Assembly: GCA_963210315.1 (NCBI GenBank)
Contig: OY723251.1
Location: 620,001 to 684,000, forward strand
DNA length: 64,000 bases
Reading direction: 5' to 3'
From: Rhynchopus euleeides
Lineage: Eukaryota; Euglenozoa; Diplonemea; Diplonemida; Diplonemidae
Program-made: the position numbers and the translations under genes
Part shown: positions 10,758-21,900 of the stretch, piece by piece
Layout of the letters: the number at the start of each line of letters is the position of its first letter
Position numbering within the stretch: position 1 is the first letter of the stretch
Notes under the pieces: model-generated
The model's database searches: none
What the model was told of the DNA's origin: nothing
The model's input: the letters and a program-made list of their open reading frames with translations, nothing else

Positions 10758-12597
10758 ACCAGAAAAACCGGAAAACGGCGCCAGAAAAAAAGTCTATCTT
10801 ATACCCTGCGCACGATGCCTTTTTAAAAAAAAGGGGAAAACAGCAGTTCAAACTGGGATATAATCGTCAAAGATAAAAAGGGCGCCATGCCACTCCGCAC
10901 AATGCCATAACGGCGCGAGGGTGGGCATGTAGGAAACATTCGATTCGTTTTTTTTTGATTCCAACAGAAACCCAACAAAAAAAATGCATGGAATATCGCG
11001 TCTGGGTAACGTGGGTGAGCCCACCCACGCCACCCATGCCTGGTGATATAAAACGCTTCAAAACTCTTCAAAAAAAAAAGTCAATCGCGATACGACCCTT
11101 GTTGCGAGACCTTTTAACGGCACAGACCTTAGATGATAGAGCGTGCGTATGTAGAGGAGAACAGAAAATGTGGGAAACAGAAAAATGCAAACTCAAATCG
11201 CAACGAGCAAAAAAGCTAAAAACACCCCACCGACCACCCCCCTACGAGAGCAATAGTTTCCAGTGAGGGAGGCTACACCTGTGGCGCGCCCACACAACGC
11301 AGCAGTCGAAATACTTCTTATTAGTTATGTGTGGGACGCCACCGGCGACTAGGATGAAAGAGTGGGGGCGGGGAGGGTGGGTGGGGGGGGGGGGTGCGGG
11401 GAAGCACGAGTTGGCCATGTTGGGAGCATATTGCACCACTAACAGAAAAAGGGGCGTGTGTTGCATCTAGTAAGGCCTTCTCGATACCCTCCCACACCCT
11501 TCTCCCCCAACCCTCTCCTCCCCCCCCCCCCCCCCCCTACCACACCCCGCACTTAACTCAACCCAACATCAAAAAAAGGGGGGTCGGTCCTGTTGTTTGT
11601 GTGACGAAGCCTTATTGGTGCACAGGAGCCCCAAAAAATGTCCCACTCTGCTGTCTTTTTGACACTTGACAGGGAGGGATGATGACTCCCGTTTGGTGTT
11701 GTTGTGTATTTTTTTTAAAAAAATACAACTCCGTGACATATGGATGTTGGTGACCCCGCTAACCTGGAAAAAAACACATGAAAAAAAGAATAAAAACAGC
11801 TGCAACGAGAGGCTCCATCAGATGGAGGGGAATGTGGGGCAGGGAAAAGGCATTGGTAATCTGATATCACCAACACATTTTTATCCCTGTGACTGGCACA
11901 AAAAAAATTGACACCGCAAATGCGGGAGAATGAGGGGGGGGGGGGGTGGGGTGGTTCGAGGGGACCTGAAAACTCAGGCCGTCTTCTATGTTTGAACTCA
12001 ATAGTCGGGGGGGGGGGGAGGTGTGGGGGTGAGGATTTCAACTATAAAACCCCAGGGATGGCAATGAACTCATGGACAGGGGTGAGAGGAAGAGAGAGGG
12101 GGGGAGGAGAAGGAATGGATGCATGGATGGCGAGTATTGTGTGGATAAAAGCAAAAAAGGACGAAAATAAAAGGAGGGAGGAGTTGGGGATGTGGGGGTG
12201 AAAAAACGGAGACAATGAAGAGCGCACAGGGTGGCGTCAACCACACTGGTGAGGTGAGAGGTGGGCTGCTCAGCTCCGTGCAAACCCAACTGGGAACACA
12301 CAGCTGCCGCGGCATGCATGTTGGAAAAGTGGAAAATCATATTTTTTTTTGTTTGCCCTCCTTCTTTGGCATCGGCAATCGCTCTGCGGGAAAAGGATCG
12401 ATCTCAGCCAAGGGGTGGGTTCGCCTATTTGTCCCCTCCACAAACCGATTGCCGTTCTCATCATGAGGTCCCACTGGGCAGCTGTGCTTCCGACACACAA
12501 GACACGGGAGGTGGTCTTTATAAGTTGGATGCAGAAGAGAGGAGGAAGAGAGGAGGGGTGTTACTGAAGAAAGACACAACAAGGAGGGGGGGGGGGG

Positions 12598-13752
12598 TAG
12601 GGGGGGTCAAATGGGGGTGACAAACACGATTTTTCAAAAACCCGGCGCAGAGGCCCCAAAGCCCCCGTAAACCCTCCAAACCCCCCCAGATCGGTCCGGA
12701 AACCCATCGAACCCCACTTTTCCACCATTCCGGGCACCTCAGGTGCCCGAATTGGGGTACCTAAATTTTGTGCCACCGTTTGGTACCGTACAGTGCCACT
12801 GTGTGGGAGGTTGGAAAAGAAAATGCCCCAACACACCACATCTGAGGGTTGCAATGCATGTTGCTTGCCAACCACGTCATCCGGTGGGTGTCAGGCGCTA
12901 TGTAGGTGGCATTAGCCAGGTCTTCGATGTGTTCTGGCTTGTATATATACCTCCCTGCCACCATGCACCGGGAGGCTGCCTGTAGGTACGGAACAGTCCA
13001 GATGGTCGTGTGATTCCTGTGCAGCAGTGCTCCACAACCGGGATGTGTTGACAACGACTGTTGCAACACGAGCTGTACATTCCGGGAACACATGAAGTGC
13101 GCTGTCGTGGTACCCATTGTGCCAGAATTGGTAGTTGCTGCGGTCTACTTTGCCTGGCCCAAGAGCACTGGTACTGAACGGTGCAATATGCGTGGCGAGG
13201 TGAATACAACGGAAGCGCGCAAAGTCAATACAGCTCTCGGATGGCGGGTGGTGGTGCCACTAGTGTGTGACGTTCACTCGAGGATACAACGCATCACAAT
13301 GAATCAGCAACCGTGGACCGAGTACAATACGCTCTCTGTGGCTGGTGTGGGGGACAAAGGCAGTGCCTGTGCCGCAGGCAGGGAGGTATATATACAAGCC
13401 AGAACACATCGAAGACCTGGCTAATGCCACCTACATAGCGCCTGACACCCACCGGATGACGTGGTTGGCAAGCAACATGCATTGCAACCCTCAGATGTGG
13501 TGTGTTGGGGCATTTTCTTTTCCAACCTCCCACACAGTGGCACTGTACGGTACCAAACGGTGGCACAAAATTTAGGTACCCCAATTCGGGCACCTGAGGT
13601 GCCCGGAATGGTGGAAAAGTGGGGTTCGATGGGTTTCCGGACCGATCTGGGGGGGTTTGGAGGGTTTACGGGGGCTTTGGGGCCTCTGCGCCGGTTTTTT
13701 GAAAAATCGTGTTTGTCCACGTAAAAGGGTGGCATTTGACCCCCCCCCCCCC
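12598..13752. mobile_element. 1.15-kb TIR element, copy 1 (~350-bp arms)
   Basis: The tip is TAGGGGGGGTCAAATGGG on the left. The right end reads GGTGGCATTTGACCCCCC when approached from inside. Arms at about 12625-12960 and 13378-13722 are near-perfect inverted copies around a ~415-bp core. Each arm encodes, reading outward, an open frame ending …TKRWHKI. From the core leftward (minus strand) the frame extends to about 118 codons (12761-13117). I do not recognise the protein. The second copy at 17306 carries the core in the opposite orientation, as expected for two insertions of a symmetric-ended element. Confidence 0.8.
12761..13117 (-). CDS. Unrecognised ORF of the 1.15-kb TIR element (about 118 codons)
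   Basis: The frame runs from the core into the left arm and ends …GAFSFPTSHTVALYGTKRWHKI. Its C-terminal ~65 codons (beginning AGRYIYKPEHIEDL) are duplicated in the opposite arm on the other strand (13345-13575), and again in both arms of the second element copy. The frame stays open in all four arms. It contains several Cys and His residues (NMHCNPQMWC) but no pattern I can name. It may be a short element-encoded protein or the truncated C-terminus of a longer transposase. Start uncertain. Confidence 0.35.
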   Translation of the reverse strand: MGTTTAHFMCSRNVQLVLQQSLSTHPGCGALLHRNHTTIWTVPYLQAASRCMVAGRYIYKPEHIEDLANATYIAPDTHRMTWLASNMHCNPQMWCVGAFSFPTSHTVALYGTKRWHKI

Positions 13753-16700
13753 GGGGGGCAGGGGTGTAAATAAGGCCGACTCCCGACTCCCGACTCGCGC
13801 CGGATTTTTTGGGATTGGGAGGGTTGCCTTGCTTCCCTTAGGGAATGTGCGGTATTAGGCACCCCATGGCCAAAATGACCCCACTGCGATCCGCACAGAC
13901 TCCAAATATTCAAAAGAAAGGGTTTTTGGAACACCCGAGGAGGGGGGGTCCCGATGGGTGGGTGGGGGTGTGGGGGTCCCGCTGGGTGGGACATGGTGTG
14001 TGCCTCCCAGTCATCTTCTTCATTACCGGTCTCTGAACTGGGGTGAGTTCATTGCCAAACCACTGCTGTGAATACGGCGCCCCTTTCCCGCCCCTTTTGC
14101 CAGATCCTGGCAGCTCCCAAGAAGAGTTGTGTTCCGCCCCCATCAGGTGGTTGAGCATACCGCAGCGCACACGTGCACAACCACACACACTCCACACAGA
14201 TGCGTCACACATGTGACGCAACTGTTGCGACACAACATGCCTCAGGTAGAGGCAGTAGTGTTTGACTCACAGCCAACATAGCTCTCAGTGGGGCCGTGGA
14301 TGGTGTGGATGCATCCATGCATGCATCCACGGCATCCAGGGATGCCCGAAAATGTCAAAAAATGGATTTTTGATTTGGCATACAGGCATTCATCCACTGC
14401 AGGCAGGCCTGCATGCAGGGCTTCGGAGCTCCAGGCTGTGTGTGGATGCATCCACAAAATTTGTGGATGCATGCGCTGCATGCACGGGAAATACTGAGAG
14501 CTATGCAGCCAAATACTGCTGCCGTGAGTGAGGTGCTCGCAGCGTGTGGGGCGCTGCGGGCGAAGTGGGGGGTTGGCTGGGACAGCCAACATGGCGCTGT
14601 GCGTCGCGTGCTTCTTCGCGGACCACCTCGCACGCGGGAAGACCCCGCAAGCGCCGAGTCAGTCCGCCCTGACCGAATGGTGGGCGACTGCTGGAGGGTC
14701 CATGGGACTCTCCACGGCAGAGGTGGCCGTACTACAGGATGAGTGCAGGATTGAGTAGGGTTTGAGACCGCCCGTCCCCCCCAGCCCCCCACCCCAGGTA
14801 CCTTAGGTGACTGTAAATAACCGACTCCCGACTCCCGACTCCTGACCCCCAAACCTTATTTACAGCCCTGCCGGGGGGGGGGGGGAGGTGTCGGGAAAAA
14901 ACTTGGGCACGGCTCGTTTTATTCCTTTTCTGCACTTCTCTGCACTTCTCCCCCCCCCCCCCCTAAACACGGGAGACTTGAAACAACCCGAAGTAGTCCA
15001 ACAGGATGTGCACTGCACGCAAAGAAAAATACACAATGGCACACATAGCCTCGCCATGAGTAGCCTTCTGGATTCGCATATGGTAGGAATGGGAAGAGTG
15101 TGATGGATTGGGGCGAATGTGCGTGCGAGGTTTTGTATGGGCACAGGGGGGGGGAGGGGGGAGGGGGGAAGAGGTTCACACACTTTCATGTCAAAACAGC
15201 AGATTCACAGGGGAGTGGGGGGTGAAGGTGAAGGTGAAAGTGACAGTGAGAGAGAGAGAGAGAGAGGGGGTGGTGGGTGGGTTTTTTTTTGCATATCACC
15301 TTTTTTTGTTGATCTGTGAAGAACAGAACGTTCAGCATCAGATTGGGGGAGAGGGGCAGGGGCAGGGGGGGTTGATTCCCAGCGTGCCCTTCACCCCCTC
15401 CCCCTCCATCCCCCCCCCTTCTCCCTCTCCCTCTCTCTCTCTCCCCCCACCCCCCCTTGAATCTCCAACCAACGCGAGCGTCAGCTAGATCAAAACAGCA
15501 CAACCTGCCGTCCCTCTGCCTGTCTTTCTCTCTCTCCCCCCCCCTCTTCAAACGGCAAAAAATTGCATTATTTTGAATCCGATAAAACAACAGCACGCTG
15601 TATTGTTTTATACCGGTGGCGTTACAAACTCACCCAATCAGGGGGAGGGGGTGGGTGTGGGGAGGTGGAGGTGGAAGTGGCTTTTCGCTGAAGGGTGTGA
15701 GTCGAAAAAAAAAAACTGGATTCTGTTTTTTTTCCGTGCCCCTCCCCCCCCCACCCCTCTTTATTATTTTCATCGAGAGCACTGAAATGGCCACTCTTGA
15801 ACTGTCGATAGCGAAGGCAACTCTCTTCCACTATCACACCCTCCCCCCCCCCCCCTCCACGGGTTTTGTGCATTTCTCGATGAATATTTTTCTCATCCGC
15901 ATGGCTCTCTCGTATGTTCCTTCATTTCTCCATGCCTCGAACAGGCGGACGGGCTCGAAATGGCAAGCTCAAGACGCGCCTATCCGAGACAAGGAACGAA
16001 ACTGTTTCCCCCCCCCCCCGCCCCTCCCGCCTTGCTCACAGGTCAGGCCATGTGCGTGCTGCGGCGGGTAGTGGCAGAAGAGTCAGAGCTCATATGCACG
16101 GTTTCATCTTTTCATTTGTTTTCGGTGTGTTTTATAATAGGGTAAGCAGGATGTCATTCGTTCTCGGGTCGGGGGATAGGAGGAGGGAGGAGGGGGGGGG
16201 GGGGGATATGGTGTAGGGGCGAGGGGGGAAGATGGGCTCTTGTGCAAACCAAGCAGAAGAAGAAGAAGAAGAAGAGGGGGGGTGATGCTATGTCGTGCGT
16301 CAAGAAAAGCATAGCCGAAGCGCGCAGACAGAGAGCGCGCATCGGCCGCTGCCCCTCGCTGCCCCCTACATCCGGCTTCTCCTTTCAGCTCCTTGTTGCC
16401 TCAATCACAGCAAGGGGGGAGGGGGGGACGACAATGCCCCGGCTGAAATACAGCAGCCCCCACCCTCACACTCACCCCCTCCCTCCACCACCCCTCCTCC
16501 TCCCCCTCCCCTCCACACACCCGTTCAGTTTAACGGCAGACGTTGGGATGATTTTCCATACTCTGGTGTTTTTTTCTCCTGGGATATACCGTGGGTGGCC
16601 CAGGGGCACGGTGGGGTGGCGGTGGGGTGTGGCAGGTAAGGGGGCTGAGTAGAATCATCAATTTCCTTCGTTGGGGGGGGGGGGTGTGTCTGAAGCAACC

Positions 16701-17303
16701 TGAATCACAACAGGTTGTTCTTTGGTGTTCTTTGTTGGGGAGAGACGTTCTGGTGCTGTGAGGAAAAAATGCATGTATACCCGCCTCGGTGGTGTGTGGG
16801 CGCATCTGTGTCGCTGCAATATTTGCAAGGCTGGCATTTTCTTTGGCATCCCCCGCGAGTTCTGAACGAACAGCTTGGACGTTTACTTTTCCGGCTGTGC
16901 GCATTATCGCTCTTGTACTTTCCCTTGTCGACAGAGGGAGGCACTGTTTCTTCGGGGCCCCCGGATTACACCGGCGTCGCCAACCCAGGCAAACTCCGAA
17001 GAATGAAGTTGAGCGTGTGCCGTATCTGCCAAAAGAAAATCACGTTTTATTTTTTATTTTCCCAGGCCGTGCTTGCAGGAAGTAATGCATATCGTTTGAG
17101 ACCATCAATGTAAAGAGTAGACTTTTGGAAACAGTAGAAGGGGGGGGGGGGTAAATACCAATTGCGGGATGCATTGAGCTCGAAGAAATCAACGGGGGGA
17201 AATGGGTGTTGGGAAGAGGTAGGGTGTAGTAAAGTAGAGAAAAGTAAGGCAGGGTGGGTGGGTGGGAGGAAGGGGGGGGGGGTGGGAGGGTGGGGGGGGG
17301 GGG
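13753..17303. other. Gene-poor, homopolymer-rich intergenic region
   Basis: No gene recognised. About 13830-13990 is an inverse-orientation relative of the ~190-bp tandem repeat at 25.6 kb (it contains CCCCACTGCGATCCGCACAG). About 14290-14480 is rich in ATGCAT palindromes with inverted arms. Simple GA, GAA, C and G tracts are frequent. Open frames in this stretch are low-complexity. Confidence 0.5.
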
Positions 17304-17305
17304 TA

Positions 17306-18453
17306 GGGGGGGTCAAATGGGGGTGACAAACACGATTTTTCAAAAAACCGGCGCAGAGGCCCCAAAGCCCCCGTAAACCCTCCAAACCCCCCCAGATCGG
17401 TCCGGAAACCCATCGAACCCCACTTTTCCACCATTCCGGGCACCTCAGGTGCCCGAATTGGGGTACCTAAATTTTGTGCCACCGTTTGGTACCGGACAGT
17501 GCCACTGTGTGGGAGGTTGGAAAAGAAAATGCCCCAACACACCACATCTGAGGGTTGCAATGCATGTTGCTTGCCAACCACGTCATCCGGTGGGTGTCAG
17601 GCGCTATGTAGGTGGCATGAGCCAGGTCTTCGATGTGTTCTGGCTTGTATATGTACCTCCCTGCCTGCGGCACAGGCACTGCCTTTGTCCCCCACACCAG
17701 CCACAGAGAGCGTATTGTACTCGGTCCACGGTTGCTGATTCATTGTGATGCGTTGTATCCTCGAGTGAACGTCACACACTAGTGGCACCACCACCCGCCA
17801 TCCGAGAGCTGTATTGACTTTGCGCCCTTCCGCTGCATTCACCTCGCCACGCATATTGCACCGTTCAGTACCAGTGCTCTTGGGCCAGGCAAAGTAGACC
17901 GCAGCAACTACCAATTCTGGCACAATGGGTACCACGACAGCGCACTTCGTGTGTTCCCGGAATGTACAGCTCGTGTTGCAACAGTCGTTGTCAACACATC
18001 CCGGTTGTGGAGCACTGCTGCACAGGAATCACACGACCATCTGGACTTGTTCCGTACCTACAGGCAGCCTCCCGGTGCATGGTGGCAGGGAGGTACATAT
18101 ACAAGCCAGAACTCATCGAAGACCTGGCTAATGCCACCTACATAGCGCCTGACACCCACCGGATGACGTGGTTGGCAAGCAACATGCATTGCAACCCTCA
18201 GATGTGGTGTGTTGGGGCATTTTCTTTTCCAACCTCCCACACAGTGGCACTGTCCGGTACCAAACGGTGGCACAAAATTTAGGTACCCCAATTCGGGCAC
18301 CTGAGGTGCCCGGAATGGTGGAAAAGTGGGGTTCGATGGGTTTCCGGACCGATCTGGGGGGGTTTGGAGGGTTTACGGGGGCTTTGGGGCCTCTGCGCCG
18401 GTTTTTTGAAATATCGTGTTTGTCCACGTAAAAGGGTGGCATTTGACCCCCCC
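17306..18453. mobile_element. 1.15-kb TIR element, copy 2, flanked by TA
   Basis: This copy has perfect tips, GGGGGGGTCAAATG and its inverse CATTTGACCCCCCC, each preceded or followed by TA. The TA dinucleotide is consistent with a TA target-site duplication as in Tc1/mariner-like elements, but could also belong to the tip. It is 1148 bp long. The core is inverted relative to copy 1, with only a few substitutions. The element-encoded frame here is on the plus strand (17962-18282) with a one-residue change (PELIEDL instead of PEHIEDL). Confidence 0.82.
17962..18282 (+). CDS. Unrecognised ORF of the 1.15-kb TIR element, copy 2
   Basis: Homologue of the minus-strand frame at 12761-13117. It reads from the core into the right arm and ends …TKRWHKI just inside the tip sequence. 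The upstream portion is frameshifted relative to copy 1 around the VPYLQAAS segment, so one of the two copies carries an indel. Function unknown. Confidence 0.35.
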   Translation: MYSSCCNSRCQHIPVVEHCCTGITRPSGLVPYLQAASRCMVAGRYIYKPELIEDLANATYIAPDTHRMTWLASNMHCNPQMWCVGAFSFPTSHTVALSGTKRWHKI

Positions 18454-18946
18454 TAGGGGGGGGGGGGGGGTCGTGGACATAAGGTTCGGGTGTGCTGCAC
18501 ATGGGGCACAGCCCGGTGACTCACACGAGTGACGCAAAAAACGCATTCACGCAACATGCCACGCAGGGATCAGCAGTGCAAAAGAAGAAAAACAGCAGGC
18601 TGTATTATTTTCCTTGCACTGATCTCCCAAGTTCGGAATTGAAATTCCTTCTCTTCGGCTGGGCATGCATAATGCACAGCCAAACAACAGCATATGGGAC
18701 ACATATTTGGGTGGATTTGCACAACGGGAATAGCCAAGCGCAGCGTTGACGGGCCGTGTATGCATCACACACGACCGCACGCGGCACAGGGCGGGAGAGA
18801 GAGAGAGAGATAAAATATACAAAGGGATGCGGGGCATGACTGTCAAAAGCAAAGTCAAAACAAGTCCCCCGACACCCTCTGAATATGTGTCCGTTTGAGA
18901 AGGGTAGGGGCTGTGTGTATCGGGCACGCTAAGGCCGACAAGAGGC
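18454..18946. other. Downstream region of transporter gene A
   Basis: A G run at the element boundary, a GA dinucleotide tract at about 18797-18810, and otherwise unremarkable sequence. The 3' UTR and polyadenylation site of gene A should lie here, but no signal can be assigned with confidence. Confidence 0.4.
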
Positions 18947-21900
18947 CTAGACATCAACAGGCGCCTCATCATCGTCCTTGTCCTTGGCCTCCTCCATCTT
19001 GGACTCCATGCTGCGCTCCTCCGACAGCTCCACAGTGGCAGGGGAGTCCTCGGCAGTCTTGGCGATCATGGACTGGGTGGAGTGGTTGGCAGGGACGTCC
19101 TTCTCCTCGCCGTTGTTGGCGAAGGGTGCGTTGTCGCTGCCGGTGTTGCCGGTCAGTGGCTCCTTCTGTGCCAGCTCCTCCTCGGTGGGGGTGTGCTCGT
19201 AGCCAACGGTGCCCAGCAGGGCGGGCAGCAGAAGCAGGCCGTGGTTCAGCCCGATCAGGATGACGACGAAGAAGATGAAGAAGAAGTATTTGAAGACGTA
19301 GGGGAACTCGGAGAAGGCGAGCAGCACGAAGGACAGCATGCTGGAGATCCCGCCCTCCAGCACAGGGATCATGGTGCGCCTCATCGCGGTGGCCTGGCGC
19401 TCCGCACGCGTGCCGCGGTGGATCTCGTGTGCGATCACAACGTGCGCAGAGAACTCGACGAACATCCCGATTGACATCAGCAGCGTCACGGCGACAAGCG
19501 ACGAGAAGTCCAGCCCGAACACCATCGCCGTGGCGGCGGTCTCAATCATCCCGAACGCGCTGGTGGCAGCGACAAGGAACGCACCGCGCAGCGACATCGC
19601 AAACAGCACGCAGATCACGAAGATGATCCCGATCGACACACCGGCGGCCTTCCAGAAGTTCTCGCGCAGCGACTGGAACTCCATCACGTCCAGGTAGTCC
19701 GAGCTCGGCTGCGGGAACGACATCCCCTCACCCAGCGCCTTGTCTGCAATATCGTGCATGTCGTTCACGTGGTCCATCCACTGGCGGGTCGTCGTCAGCT
19801 TGGACCGGTCCAGCGAGTACGTGAAGGTGAACATCTCGAGGGTGTTGTGCTTGCTGTAGGAGTCTGCCCCGAACAGGTGCCCGAACCCGTCAGTCGTCTG
19901 CGACGTGGTGCTGTGGATGGGGTCCACAAGGGGGTTGCGCCAGCCGTGGTACAGCTCGTACAGCTTCAGGTCAGGGACGTACCACAGGTCCCCCTTGACA
20001 GGCTTGTAGTTCTGGGCCATGGTCTGCAGACCAGAGGCGTCGTACACAGTCTGGCGCTGCGTGATGGCGCAGTACTGGTGGAAAATGTTGAGGAAGTACT
20101 TCGAGTTTGCGTTGTAGGCGTGGTCGGAGGTCCACTTGTTGTTGGCAATCAGGTACTCAAACTGGAGAGCCTTGATCTGACCCTCACGCGTGTTCAAGTC
20201 AAGCGCCTCACCCTTCACAACCATGCGGTGCTCCTGACGCTGCGACAGCAGGTGCGCCTCGATGTCCTGTGGAAAGGTGTGGGTGGCAAGCAGGGAGAAG
20301 CAATCATGAGGCAGCCTGGCATCAGATGGACAACAGGAAATACAGGATATTGGACCAACACAACAACTTGCAGATAATGTTCCCCTAGGAGACGGAACTA
20401 CACAATTGTTCCGCGATAAGCAACAAAGCACCAGCCACAGCAGCCTGCCACCATACCTCAAACCCACGGGACAGGTAGGACCCACGCGGCGTCAGGTCGG
20501 TCATGCTCAGCCCGAAGTCCAGAGGGGCAAATGTGCTCAGCGCAACGATGGCGATCACGATGTTGATGACGAACCCGGCAGAGAACCCGTACATCGTCGG
20601 CTTCTGCTGCATCCAGGGGACGTAGCAGCCATCGATGGAAGGAGGGCAGCACTTCTTCTCACCCTCCTCGTCCTCGCCCTCGTCCTTGTCCTCCTTCTCG
20701 TCATCGGGCGTGGCCTGTATGTGGGGTGGTGCAGGATGGGGTGGGGCCAAAGGTGACAAAGTGAGAAGAAGGGCATCACAGAGCGGTGGCACAACACAGG
20801 GCTGATGGGCACAGTAGAGGATGTCCATGGGTGATGCAGCATTGCAGGTTGGGGGGAACAGCAGAAAGGAGAAAGGAGAAAGGAGAAAGCAGACAGAGGC
20901 ACGACGCAGGTCGCAGGTCGCACCTCACACGTCTCGCAGAACAAAGGCATACCGCAGCCTTCTCCTTCAGGTGCTGCAGGCGCAGCTTGTGCTCCACGGC
21001 CAGCACCGCAGGGAAGGCGAACACCATGATGATGTAGTTGAACAGCACCATCAGCCCTGCCGCAAGCAGGAAGTCACGCAGCGCAGGGATCGGCAGCACA
21101 GTCCCCGCAAAGAACGAGATGGCGTTGCAGAGCGACGTCAGCGTCACAGACATCCCACCCTCACGGAACAGCTCCCCAATCGCCACCTCCACCGACACGT
21201 GGGGGTCGATGGCGCGGTAGTAGTGCAGCAGCAGGAACATGTCGTCCACACCCAGACCCAGCGCAATGAAGGGCAGTGCCTGAAGCATCGCGTGGTTCAG
21301 CTTGATCCCGAGCAGACCGATGAACCCGTACCCGCACAGGTTGCTGATGATCACCATGGTGGTCCCGATGATGGCAGCGCGCGCCAGAGACTGGCTGCGC
21401 TTGCACGACACCTGCGACAGGACAGCCACCACGTACACAACAGCAACACCGATCGCCAGCTGCGGGGCACGTGCACGCGAGATCTCCTCGAACATCTTCT
21501 TCGGCGACTGCGACATGAAAACAGTGGCATCCAGCCCAGGGTAGCGGTCGTTGTCACCGTCGATCTCCTCCAGAAGGTCAGACGCAGCCTCGTACCAGCG
21601 CTCGATGGTGTTGTCCACCTCACGCTCAGCAAGCCCGAAGAGGGTCGTCTTGTACTCCTGCAGGTGTGAAGGATGTGTGAATCGTCTGGAATCTCTTGGC
21701 AGAAGGGTTGAAAGCCCACTCCGTGACAACCTGTCAGTTTACACCTGAACTGCGAGACCGACTCTTTGTGACTCTTTATGATAAGAACGACACAGGGAAG
21801 CCCCCCAATCATCACTTAATTGGTGCTCCTGCAACCCATTCCCTCAGAAGTTCACCATGAGTTTAACAACGCTGATTCAGGTGCACCGTTACTGGGGGGG

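Larger units (their letters stand above)
8838..12597. other. Gene-poor, homopolymer-rich intergenic region
   Basis: No gene recognised. It contains G-rich tracts, a GGGGA tandem at about 9268-9292 and a fragment at about 9740-9870 related in inverse orientation to the ~190-bp tandem repeat at 25.6 kb. A CTAGCGGGAGTC-type motif at about 9970-10015 is also seen near 2700. Listed separately are an inverted repeat at 10031 and a dispersed repeat at 10505. Confidence 0.5.
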
